Positions 1-11,500 of a stretch of DNA of 64,000 nt are shown here, one piece after another. How positions within the stretch are numbered: the first letter of the stretch is position 1; every line of letters starts with the position of its first letter. Source of the stretch: Lanius collurio (Eukaryota; Chordata; Aves; Passeriformes; Laniidae); the NCBI GenBank assembly GCA_020086605.1, contig JACBWW010000039.1:248001-312000 (forward strand). The letters run 5' to 3'. The notes beneath the pieces are model-generated. The model had not been told where the DNA came from, did not search any database, and saw only the letters and a list, made by a program, of their open reading frames with translations. Both the position numbers and the translations under genes were made by a program.

Positions 1-2175
1 AACAGCTTAAATACCAGTTTAACAAGTGTGGAGAAATAAAATAATTTCTGCACAAGCTTTTACTTCAGGTAAAATTATATTTCCAGGGCAGCCAAAAGAG
101 CAGAAACCACATCTTTGGACATGGCATCAAGAGGAGAGGTTCCTTGCCCATAGCCCAAATGTAAATGGGGCTGGGCTCCTTGGAGAACCAATTCAGCAGC
201 AAACGCTGCAGGCCCTAATCCCTTTACATCCAGGCTGAGCAGCAGAGCTTTCTCTGTGAAATAGAGAGAATTATTTAAGCTGGACAAGGAGTTACCATAG
301 GTGGCTGAAGCAGAGGCTAAGAAGGCTCTGTCTCAAATCCTGCTCCCCTTTGGATACTTCCAGCCTAGCACTTTTGCTGTAGCAGTGCAGACCCCTCCAC
401 ACAACAAGGGTAGGACAGATGACACGAGCCTTGCTTTGCTCAGTTACCTTCCATTCATCCTTCAGAAACAGTCTGTGGCTCTTGGCAGATTTGTGACCAA
501 GTCATGAAATGAAATAAAAAAAATAATAACTGTAATTAAAAATATAAAAAAACCCCCCCAAAAAACAGCTGAAAGGCTGAAGGACATGACTGAAACCAGG
601 TTGGGGAACCAGCTAATGTAGAGTTTGGTTTGGGAATGGCAGAGACAACTGCGAGAACAAGGTATAACAGGCAGAGATCAAAAGAGAACAGACAAGCACA
701 GCAAGACAGGCAACAGATCATAATTTAAGATTAGCTTTGGGGACATAGAGGACTACTGTTATTAGTTTCATGCAGGTGTTAGAGACACCTTCTGCACTCT
801 AAAACAGATTCTGTACTAAGGGCTTTTAAAGTCCTTAGTCCTCTCATACTCATGTCCTTTAGGTCACAGAAATCACTTTAAAGTCGGAGAAGAAAAAACA
901 CCCTGCTGTCTTCTGACAACTAAATGGGGCATACCCTAGTGCTGTCAGCAAGATTGACTGCAGCCTCTGTGCTCTGAGAGACCATAAATCCCTTTATTGG
1001 CACAGATTACCAACCTGATTGCTTGCATACAGATTAATGCAGCAGCATGAGTCCTCTGGGTGACTGCTGAGCAGGGAAAGCAGGAGGGGGGAATTTATTT
1101 CCTGGGAAGCTTGTGATATTTATCTATCAATCACCAAGGAAAAAACATTTCATGAGTTTAATTCCAAAAATATCTTTGTATACAGAGAACAGAGAGCTGA
1201 GAAAATTACCCAGATTAAAAGAGGGAAGGAAACAACTCTGTAGCTGCATATATAAAAGCCCAAAGTTGTGCCAGCTGCCCAGGATCCACATGCCCTGATA
1301 CCACACCTGAGGTCTCCCCCAAGCTGTGGGATTTCCTAACCTACCTCACTCCAGCAGTAAGTAGCAATAAAAGGGAGAGCATGGCTGCAAGAGGAGAGCT
1401 AACACATGAAACAATCATTCATCTTCTTGAGAGCCTCGGCAAATTCTTTCCATTTCCATTTTTAATTCACCTCTAAATACGGTGAAATTGAAGAGAGTTT
1501 GTGAAACCTTTCTCACGGCAGGGAAGATGAAGGGGCAGCCCCCTCACATTTTTAATTAACTCTTCATTGAATGATGACAATTGACAGTTTATCACCTCTG
1601 TATCATGCTCCTTACCCAGTCCCTGCCTTGCTGATGTGACCAGCCATGGGTGGCACAGTGTAAGTCCCTCAGCCCAGGGAGGGGTGCACCCTCCCCAGCC
1701 CCCCAAGCCCCAGAGATGCTGCTGCCAGACCACTTGTGCACAGCTGTTTTACTGCCGAGGGGAGCCAGGTCCCAGCCCGTGAAACACTGCACCAGTAGCC
1801 AAAGGCCACCACTGGAAAGGTTCCAGCTCCCTCCAGGGACCCCGCAGAGAGCCAAGCCAGGGCTTTTCTTCTTCTCCAAGAGGCTTCCAGGAACCAGGGA
1901 CCTACTGCACAAGCAACCCACCCCATTTAAAGACCTGTCTGGTTAGTGAAATATTGCTCTGGTACTCAAAAGCAGTGAGGTGCTTGGCTGGCACCCAAGT
2001 CAATTTGGGGTCCCAGACCTGACCCGCCTAATGCCAGCATATTTTTGGCAGCTGGATGTACGAGCTTGGCACCCCTGGGAAACTCAGTCCCCACATTTGA
2101 AAACTCGCCTCAGACATGAAATGTGACTTAAAAATATAGACACATGAACTGTGCTAAATTAAGACAGCAGCACTT

Positions 2176-2202
2176 CTTCTTTTTTTTTTAATTTTTTTTT
2201 TC
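2176..2202 (+). repeat. T-rich low-complexity tract
   Basis: Two T runs are separated by AA, then CC. No neighbouring element was recognised. Confidence 0.8.
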
Positions 2203-2559
2203 CTGAGCTTGGCTCTCCCTGAATTTTTTTTACTAATGAAATTACTTGAGCTAATTTCTCAGGAGACAATTAACATCACAGATTCATTTAGCAAAAGGGA
2301 ATTCTTCTAAGCTGAATTGACTCTCATACATGAAAACTGAGATCTGCTGCTTAATATTTTGTCTCCCCCCAAAGAAAAGACTATAAGGCCAATAACAAAC
2401 ACAATGATATATTTACCAAAGAACTAGAGGGAAAAAAAATTTGAAATCATCTGTTCCTAAGTAAGTTTCAGTGTTGGAAAAACAGTCTGGTTCCAGTTCT
2501 GAAGTAAATCCTGCCACTGGCACCACCTGTATTTTACCCAGTTCAATATGGAGCATAAA

Positions 2560-2682
2560 ATCAGAATGGTTTGGGTTGGAAGGGAACTTTAAAGCTCCCA
2601 GTCCAACCGCCCTGCAATGAGCAGGGACATCTTCAGCTAGAACAGCTCAGTGCCTGATCCAACCTGACTTTGAATATTTCCC
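2560..2682 (-). mobile_element. CR1 LINE 3'-end fragment
   Basis: The segment reads as the reverse complement of a CR1 3' end. It begins AGAATGGTTTGGGTTGGAAG, continues through the AGTCCAACC and GAGCAGGGACATCTTC blocks and the CTGATCCAACCTG block, then fades. About 120 bp are recognisable, with several substitutions, so it is an old, 5'-truncated copy. Confidence 0.85.
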
Positions 2683-5600
2683 TATAACTCACTGTTGCAG
2701 CTTTCTAAACACAACAGGAGCAATAACAACAACAACAAAAAAATCACAGTCATCAGCACAAAAATATTCCAGCCATCACTCGATTGCTTTGTGTTAATTA
2801 TACTTTGGACTTCAGACAATATTTATTTTCTGACTTGCTACAGTTACTTTGCGTGGGCCATAAAAGTGACTTTACTTGGGAGAAAAGAAAATATTATCTA
2901 TGGGAAGTGAGGTTGCCAAAAGAAAAAAAAATATCTTCTAAACTAACTTCAAAATATTTGTGTTCAGGCAAAAGGCCACTGTTTTAAAGTAATTTGATTT
3001 AAAGAGAAAAAATGACAACACTATAACAGCACTATCTGGATACAATCCAGTAAAGTGGACTTAATTCAGGAGCTGGATGCAAAACTGGGAGGAAAACTTG
3101 AAAGGAAAAATAAGTATTGACTTGCAGAACTTGCAATTATTTTATTTTTAAAGTTTTTAGAAGTTACATGCTGAGGATTGTTTAGCACAACCAAATGGGG
3201 ATGCACCAGTGCCCCACACTGATTTGCAATATCCTTCTGAGAGCATCCAGCCTTCCACACTGATCCAAGGGAATCTGATACAAGGGAAACATGTCAGGAG
3301 GTTGGTGCAAAATTAAAGTAAGAGGAAAGAAAGTAGGAGCAGTGACAGGACTGTCACTGAGCATTTGGGCAAAATTAATGGACCCTCCTTGCCCCTATTC
3401 TCCCTCCTCTCCCAGGAGGGCAGAGAAGGCAATAGCACATCAGAGTGGCATCACAGCTCCTCTGGCCCTGCTCAGCTCGAGGAGATGATGAGGGAGCTGC
3501 TGAGGGCAAGGTTAAGAAAGCAAATCAGAGCTTCAGCTGGAAGTCAAGTGCAGCCTGTGCAATCAGTCAGGCTTTGCTCATCGCCTGCATGACCCTCAGG
3601 ATGCCCTTTCCCGAGAGCTGACACTCGGTTCTGGTGTGACAGGGAGAGGCAGACCTCTGCCAAGGAGGGAAGGGAGGAAGGCAGTGAAAGCCACAGGCAC
3701 ACAGCAGGACTCTTCTGACCCAAACATAAAACTTCAGCCAGTTCGAGTCTAAGAGATAAGAATTAAGAGGCAATTAAATACATTAATTAAATGAGTGTTT
3801 TAAAGGAAAAGTAGAGCATAAAGCTGCTTCTGCCCTACAGTCCATGCTGGATGCAGGGATGCTGCACGGGTGGACTGGGATAATGCTGCCAGGAGGTTCC
3901 ATGGGCCTTCTGGAGCCACAGCACACAAGGCCAGGATGACAAAAGGAAACACTCCGGAAGAGATGTTTGGAAGGACTTGCGTGGACCTGCCATGCTCCTG
4001 AGCACTGACCCTGCACACAGTCAGGTCCTGGGCTTTCACTGCAGCAGAACAGCTCTTTGATTTCCCAGACAGTAACAATTCCACACTGAGAGCAAACACA
4101 GCCCAACTCAGCATTTGTGCAACTCAGCAAAGCCCACAGAGGGTGGGAAGAGTCCTCCCACAGAAGGATGATAACCATGACCTATGCTTTTATGATCTAC
4201 ACTCTGATCATACTCCCCAAACCATACACCAAAAAATTGAGTACACTGAAGCTGGGATGTGCTAAAAGCAAAGCAGGTTCCCTGCCAGTTTTCTCGAATT
4301 CAAGGGATTTAACTTTTTCTTTCTCTTGCTCTAAATCGTCCTTAAAATAAAACCGTGACTCCTAGAAATCTGTGTACCCAGTTTAACATGACAAAGGAGT
4401 AATGAAAAGCTGTGTTCATTTTTGATGTAATTAGAGAGATGCATTTCCTCTTCTTTTTTTGTGTTTTCAGCCATAAACATCAAGTATGACCACAGCTCTC
4501 CCTGGTCCCAGTCTGCAGTTACAGGCCAGCCCTCAAGTCCTCCAGCTTGCGGACTCTGGGTGCTGCTGTGTGCCCACATCACGAGTGGGGCACTTGGAGA
4601 CTTCACACATGGCAAGGGAATCCATTAATGCTGGGTCAAAGGTTACATTTCCAGCCCATGCACACACAGGAGCACTAGCAGCACACCTACAAAGGCTGCC
4701 ACAGGCCTCCCTAATCCTCTCAAAGATGACATTTCTGCACATTTCCTCAGTCCCTGTCCTGTGCTGGCAGCCTGCAGGGCAGCTCCAACACACAGCCACC
4801 TGTATTTGCCTATGCTGTAGTTTCATGAGCGGCCTGAGCTGACATAAAGCAGCACTTAAAGGAAAGAGCTGGCTCCTTTCTGCTCCTGTCCTTCCCCTCC
4901 TGCGCTCTGAGAGAAGCAGTACTGAAGGGCTGCTTCAAATCAAAGCTGTTTTTTACTGCAGGCCAGTTTTCATTAGGCTGGTAGCACAGTCCTGCCCCTG
5001 CACAGCCCCCAACACCTCTGCCAGTGCAGGGGGAGCCCGGGGGTCACAGGGCAGGAATGAGGAGCATGGGTGATGAAGAAAGGGCCTGGCAGCCTTCTCA
5101 CTTTGAGCTTTGACATTGGTTTCAGCTGACCTCGGCTGCCCTCGCTGCTGGAACAGGAACTCGGGTGACTTCCCAGCCCATGTCCCCATCATTGTCTTAG
5201 TGCCAGCAGCAGACTGCCAGAAAATAAACTTATGAATAAAATGTTTTTCCCTCCTTTACCTTTTGTCTAACCAAGACAAAAGTGTTACCCTCAACTAAAG
5301 TGCATGGGCTCAGAATTCAAACACATCATTTCAGCTGTAAGTCTGGAGGCTCAAAGCGCCCCAGGACACAGGTCCAACACCAAGTTTGTCTCCTGGCACT
5401 AACCTGAGCGAGCACAATACACCGTTGGGGTGGAGCACCCCTCGGCCCCCTGTATTCTTTGCTTGCTGGGTTCTCCCAGTCGAGCTGCTTTACTTTACCT
5501 GCAAATAAATACATTAATGAATCCTTGGTTTCATTTGCTCTGCAAGCAGAGAGCCAGCTCAGGCCTTGGATATGAAGCAAGTCACATCTCTGGGAAGGGG

Positions 5601-5845
5601 TCACTGAAAGCAGAGCAAGTGTTCAGAACATTTCAGCATCAAAAGGGTCTTACCTGAGCTCTCAGAGAAAGCAAAGACATGTGCTAGCCTTGGCCAGCAA
5701 TTCTGCAGAGGAGCATTGATAAAATCTTACAAAAGGAGCCTTCTAGTTCATTCCAGTTTGATGGACACCACGATGTTACCAGCAGAGCCGCCCTCCAGGC
5801 GCGCTGCCAGCGGATGCTCTCGGCCCAGGGAAGGGCTGTGGTACC

Positions 5846-5979
5846 TTGTTTTGTATTTCCATATTCCTCTACACAGTCTCTTCTTTGACAAGAACTTTGA
5901 AATAACAAAGGTGGATGGTGCCCACAGCTCCTGCTCCGTTCAGAGCAGAGCAAAGGTTTGCACATTCCAGAAAGTGGCT
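5846..5979 (+). repeat. Inverted repeat A, left arm
   Basis: This 134-bp segment matches the reverse complement of 8443-8577 with three substitutions and one 1-bp indel (about 97%). It contains a pyrimidine-rich TTCCTCTACACAG acceptor-like end followed by an open 31-codon frame. It is not CR1. I do not recognise the family; it is either a dispersed repeat or a local inverted duplication. Confidence 0.9.
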
Positions 5980-8442
5980 GGAATGGCTGGGGACAACCAC
6001 CACACACTGGACATGGCACGGGAGCCCAGAGACCCTGCAACAGCAAACAGCAGTCTGGAGATAACCTCTTTGGAAGAGCACTGAGACCAACGTGGTTGAG
6101 CAGCCAAAGGGTAAGCACATTGCTTAAGAAAACCAAAATAAGTACCACAAAAGCAGTAGATAACTCACACATCACAGCTGACACCACCAGGGACAGGAGA
6201 ACGGGAAAAAGCAGGGGCTTTGTCCCCCACATCAGGTACTTCACTAAGTAGTTCAAAACACCCTCCCTCCCGTGGTTGCATAGTAAAACTGATGTGGAGG
6301 GAGGTGATGTGTGCAAATCCCTGTGTAATTGTCTGTTCTGGCTCACAGACTTCTTGAGATCATAGCAGCACTCCTACGTGGGAAAGTGAGCTCAGCTATG
6401 CAGGTGGAGGGAGAGGAGCTGCCTCTGCCCAGCCCTGGCCTGGAGGAATAGTCACAAGGAAACGATGAAAATGCAGCAGAATTAATGAAGAATAAAGTAC
6501 TATTTTAATGTACAGTTTCATTTTTTTCCTATTGGCAAAAAGTTTTGTGCATTTTTGGGGTTGTTGCCAAGTAGATAATTTCTGCTTTGAGAAATGCTCC
6601 TATAAATTGACTTTTAGGGTCTGCCTAAACTCAGAAATATTTCTAGCTTGTTTTAAAGCCAGTTCTGCCTAAATGATTGCTAAATTGGTTGAAGTCATCA
6701 TATGGATTTCAGATAGTATAAAGCAAGCAGCCAATTTTTTTCCTGCTCTAAGTTCAAGGTAACTTTGAAAAGTCCATTAAAGCTAATGCAATAAAAGTGT
6801 TCAGATTACCTGTAGTCTTGTTGTGCTTGTTTGGGCTGGGGTAGAGTTTGTTATCTTCATAGCAGCTGGTATGGGGCTGTGGTTTGGATTTGTGCTGAAA
6901 ATTATGTTGATAATACAGAGATGTTTTTGTTGTTCCTGAGCAGTTCTTACCCAGAGCCAAGGCCTTTCCTGCTCCCCACCCACCCCACCAGAGAGAGGCT
7001 GGGGGGACACAAGGAGCTGGGAGGGGACACAGCCAGGACAGCTGACCCCAACTGACCCAGGAGATATCCCAGACCATATGGCAGCACCCTCAGCATACAA
7101 AGCTGGGGAGGAGGAGGAAGGGGGGATGTTTGGAGTGATGGTGTTTGTCTTCCCAGGTCACCATTACAGGTGCTGGAGCCCTGCTGTCCTGGGGATGCTG
7201 AACACCTGCCTGTCCTGGGAAGTGGGGAATGAATCCCTTGGTTTGTTTTACCTGTTACACTGCCTTTATCCCAACCCAGGAGTTTTCTCACTTTTTCCCT
7301 TCCAATTCTCTCCCCCATCCCGACGTAGGGGATGTGAGCAAACTGCTGCAATGAAATCATTGTGAATAAAACACTTGGGAAAAGTTTTAAAGTTTTGGAT
7401 TGCCAAAACCAAGATCCAAGCAGGTACTGAATTAACTGGTAAGGAATCACCTTAATCCTTTCTACAAACTAAACTACAGAAGGTAACAGCCACTGCCAAG
7501 AAAGGTGAGGCCAGCTGGAATCTAACTATTGCTTGAAGGAGGAGCTGGGAACAGGCTAACAAAAAAGGTCTCCCATTGTTGCCCACTTTCATCTGCATTT
7601 GTGATTTATCTCACCTTGTTGTGATCTCAGGTCTTGTGGCCCCAGCCCACACATGCTGACTCTTTTCCTGCTCTAGCTCCCCATTCCCTTCCTTCAAACC
7701 CCATCAGGAGGAGCTGGGAGCAGCACAGAGTTGTATTTACTAGCTCAGCAGCCAGCTCCTGTGGCTGCTCCTTGTGGGCTGACTTGAGGCTATATTTAGA
7801 GCATGAAATCCCTCTTACCTCTATAAATTCTTTCAGTGACTCATCACAGGGAAATTAGCAGCCCTACACAACCATGAAAACAGAGAAAAGGATACTTTTG
7901 GGAGAAGCGCCAGCACCCTTTATCTCCAATAGGAGTTTTAATTGGCACAAGCATTTGTGTTCGTTTTGATCCACACTCTTCTACACTCAACATCGATATT
8001 TAAACATGAGAAGGCGTAGAAATGGTACAGATGAGGCATGTGACCATGAAAGCCATATGGGAAAGTGCTGATCCCTTCTCTCTCTAGTATCAGCCTGTAT
8101 TTATTCCAGTGTCTCTGCTGCACCTCAAGGTTTACACAGACTCAGCAAAGATGGTATTTGCAGTCAGTCAGGAGTGCACAGACAGTCAGATGCTGCACCT
8201 CAGCTGATGGCAGTAACACCTGCTCATGCTCTCATGCCATTATTTGGAATATGGCTGGACCAAGTTCTGTTCAAAATACCACACCCAGGATGGCAGGTAG
8301 ATGTCTACTCAAGAACTGCTGTCAATAGGAGGCAACAATCCTCTGCAAAAGAACAAAAATTCTGGTCCTTGCCCTCCCAACAGACATGGATGGGTCTGGG
8401 GGACAGCATCCACCACAGCCTCTGTGTTCAGCCCCAAAGAGA
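5980..8442. other. Spacer between the inverted-repeat A arms
   Basis: The 2.46 kb between the arms has no transposase-like or other recognisable coding region. That argues against a DNA transposon with these arms as terminal inverted repeats. A pyrimidine/purine-biased stretch with many G runs lies at about 6950-7130. Confidence 0.55.
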
Positions 8443-8577
8443 AGCCACTTACTGGAATGTGCAAAACCTTTGCTCTGCTCTGAACAGAGCAGGAGCTGTG
8501 GGCACCATCCACCTTTGTTATTTCAAAGTTCTTGTCAAAGAAGAGACTGTGTAGAGGAATATGGAAATGCAAAACAA
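8443..8577 (-). repeat. Inverted repeat A, right arm
   Basis: This is the reverse-complement partner of 5846-5979, with a 2.46-kb spacer between the arms. In this copy the minus strand keeps both the acceptor-like CTACACAG and a perfect GTAAGT donor-like hexamer (8452-8447). The left arm has GAAAGT at the same place. A 1-bp insertion near 8465 shifts the late reading frame relative to the left arm. Confidence 0.9.
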
Positions 8578-11500
8578 ACTTGTCAATAGCAGTGGGCAAC
8601 TGCGTTCAATATTGAAATCAGTTTTGATAGCAAAAAGATATTTTGCAAGCAAATAGCCCATCTTGCAGTCCAGCATATTTGATTGTTTTCCAGAAGAACA
8701 AAATGCAGGAAAAAGAGCTGCAGCATAAGCACTGTCTGTCCTGCTTGCACAGTAAGCAATAAAAATGACATTTCACACAGTTTGATTGAATGCATATTTA
8801 AGCATTACAGCTATTACAATCTGCTGGATACCTCAATGTGGAGGTTTTTAAAGTACACTTGTGCTCTCCCTCTGGATTCCCCACCTTGTCAAGCTGGATG
8901 CAAGGAGAGGACCCCAGGAGCTTGTTCTCCTACCTGCTCTGTAAGCTTGGATGTGCCTCCTCAGGCTGCATTTACCACCCTCTCTGCCCTCTCCTAGGCA
9001 TGGTGGGTGTCCTGCAAGAAGGGCTGCCAGCCTGGTGCCCTGGCCAGGTCATGTCCTGCCTGTGGATCCCAGAGGGATCACCCTGTAGCCTGGCCTGACA
9101 GTCCCAACCCTAAAGGACTCCCTTGACTGGGTTCAGGCCCTACAAAGGGAACACTGATTGCACTGTGTAGTTTCTCCTCCACATCCCAGAAAGATGAGCC
9201 AGGACTTAGTTGAACCAGAAAACAGTTACTAAGATCAAAAAACACTTCTGGGGCCCCCCAGAAAGACAAAAATACACCCATGTTGTCACAGAGCAGGGAC
9301 ACAACAGTCCCACCACTGGGATGATGACTGATGGGATACATGACTGATGCCCCAGGACTTTCCTCTCCTGTAGCACTGGAAAGGCCTCAGCTTTTCCCTA
9401 GGAGCACAGGCAGGAGGTTCATCTTCCTCCAAACAGCTTTCACACAAGCACTTTCTTTCTTCCACAGCCTCCTAAGAGTCTGAGAGCTCTTACAGCTCCA
9501 GCAAGGGCTGGCCCAACTTGCCATATTTCAGCACTGCTAATAACAACTCAAAAGAAATCTTGGGGTGGTGGGAGGGGGCAGGAGGAAGAGTTTTGTATCA
9601 TTCTATTTTTGCATGGTGGGAGTCTAATAGGCAACTCTGAGGGAAACTTGGGCCTGTCATGTTTAATTATCTTCCTCTTGTTAAAAACAACTTAAACCAC
9701 CTCATTAGTTACCATCCATGGCTGATCAACTGAAGCAGGAATCAGCACTCCAAAGGAGCAAAATTAACTTCAGTAATATTCATCTTTCTGTATAAAGTCA
9801 TATTATGGAGATGATAATTTTGCTGGAATTGGTATCACTTTTTGTTGTGCATTTCCCTGGCTGGCTGTGGGCATTAGGGCTCTGAACCTGCTGGGGTGGG
9901 TAACACCACCCAGTGTAATGCAGGGAGCATTAGGAGCTTAGTACAGGATATGCCCAGAGTCACCTGTATTTCTACCTAGAAGGGCTGAAAGAGAAGAAAA
10001 AGCTGGCTGGCCACAAATAACATGTATGCAAAGGGCAAGGGCACCAAGCACAAAATACAGACATTGCAATTATTCCTTCCAGTGGCTCTGCTAAGCCAAG
10101 GCAGCTCCTAAACACCAACATCCCACCAGTGACCATGGGAGCCAAGATAAGAACAGGAGCTGTAGCTGCTCCAGCAGTGGCAAACACCAAAAGAGGAGCC
10201 CCCAGACAGGCTGGTATCAGGGAGATAAGGCAAGAGCCCAAGCTGGCAGTCCCAAGCACCATCACACATTCATGGCCAGCTCCTGAGGCAAATGGGGCTG
10301 GATGTGATCAGTGCATGGCTTAAATTCCTGGCTCTGTGGAATGGCAGTTCTGGACTGTGCCAGGAGTGCTGTGCAGGCTGCAGCTACTTCAGGTTTCCCC
10401 AGCTCAGCTGGCCTCAAGGGCAGTCCTGAGATGGGGGTTGATTTTTCTCCCCAAAATCTTAGCTTTCCCCCTCCTGTGCTCAGATCTATCTACAAGGGAC
10501 TGACTGGGTCCCATACAGCCACACTAAAACTTCAGTGATAGAAGCTTTAGGATTCATGATCACATAAATGCTCCCAAGATATCAGAGTTCAGAGCACGCT
10601 CTGCTCTTTCATCACTTCCCGCTATTTTGCCCTGCACTAACAACTATAACAACCCATAACATGGGAGCCACTCCTGTGGGCTGTGAGCCGTGCCAGAAGC
10701 CTGGCTGAGACTACTGAAAGCAGTATCTCAGGAGACGATTCAGCCCCCAACAATTACTTCACCAGCATCATTGATAATAATAAGCGGATGCAGACAATTA
10801 GTGACTGGGGAAAAGCTCCGTGGTTTCATTCAGTCCTCACAAAGTAAGAACCCTACAGTGAGAAAGTCTCTCAAAAACAGCTGAGTTTGTGTTTGGGTTT
10901 TGTTTCCCAGTGTGCAGAAATTAGGAATGAAATACTGCTGTAAATCAGGCTGTTAGAAGAGCTCCCCCAGCCCTTTACTCACATCAATCATCTGATTGCC
11001 TCCAGTGAGAGTGTTTCCATGAGTGAGGACTTTTGGCAGGAGTAAAGTTGGAAAGATGAAGCACTTGCACATAATGACAGATTCATGGAATAATATGAAT
11101 ATTTATATACAGTGGCATGGGAGCACTAAGCTTGCCATACAATTATTTATACTCTGTGTTCAGACATGCCATTCATCTCGCTGCTCTCAATCAAGCAGGT
11201 TTGTGGCTCGCAGAGGCAGCCGACACACACTCTGCCACGCTTTGCTCTGGTTTGTACCAGCTCAGATTCCATCCTGCAGCTCCTGATGAGCAATGCCAAA
11301 GCAGCTAAGGCAGATTTCAGCCCAGAATTATCACAAGGACCTCCACAAGCTTCACTGGCTGGGCCTCTCCTCCTCACAGCTCTGCTTGCTCTTTGCTTTT
11401 CATGAAGCCAGAGAGGTTCTCCACTGCCCGACATCTGCAAGCGACTCATTGAGGCCGAGGCCCAGAGACAGAGCTTGAGAGGTCTGGACTCTCTACAGGT

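Larger units (their letters stand above)
1..5845. other. Intergenic stretch
   Basis: Apart from the CR1 fragment at 2560 and the T-rich tract at 2176, no gene, RNA or recognised repeat was seen. Open frames are short and overlap on both strands without family motifs. Confidence 0.55.

Noticed and set aside
5829..5998. Possible target-site duplication around the left arm of pair A (GGAAGGGCTGTGG... versus GGAATGGCTGGGG...)
   Set aside because: Three mismatches and a 2-base gap over 17 bases are far more divergence than the 3% between the arms, so it is probably chance.
5846..8577. Inverted pair A as terminal inverted repeats of a DNA transposon
   Set aside because: No flanking duplication next to the outer ends and no transposase-like frame in the 2.46-kb interior.
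10120..10265. Hydrophobic minus-strand frame near 10.1 kb as a membrane protein
   Set aside because: Short, no motif, no splice or promoter context; overlapping frames are also open.
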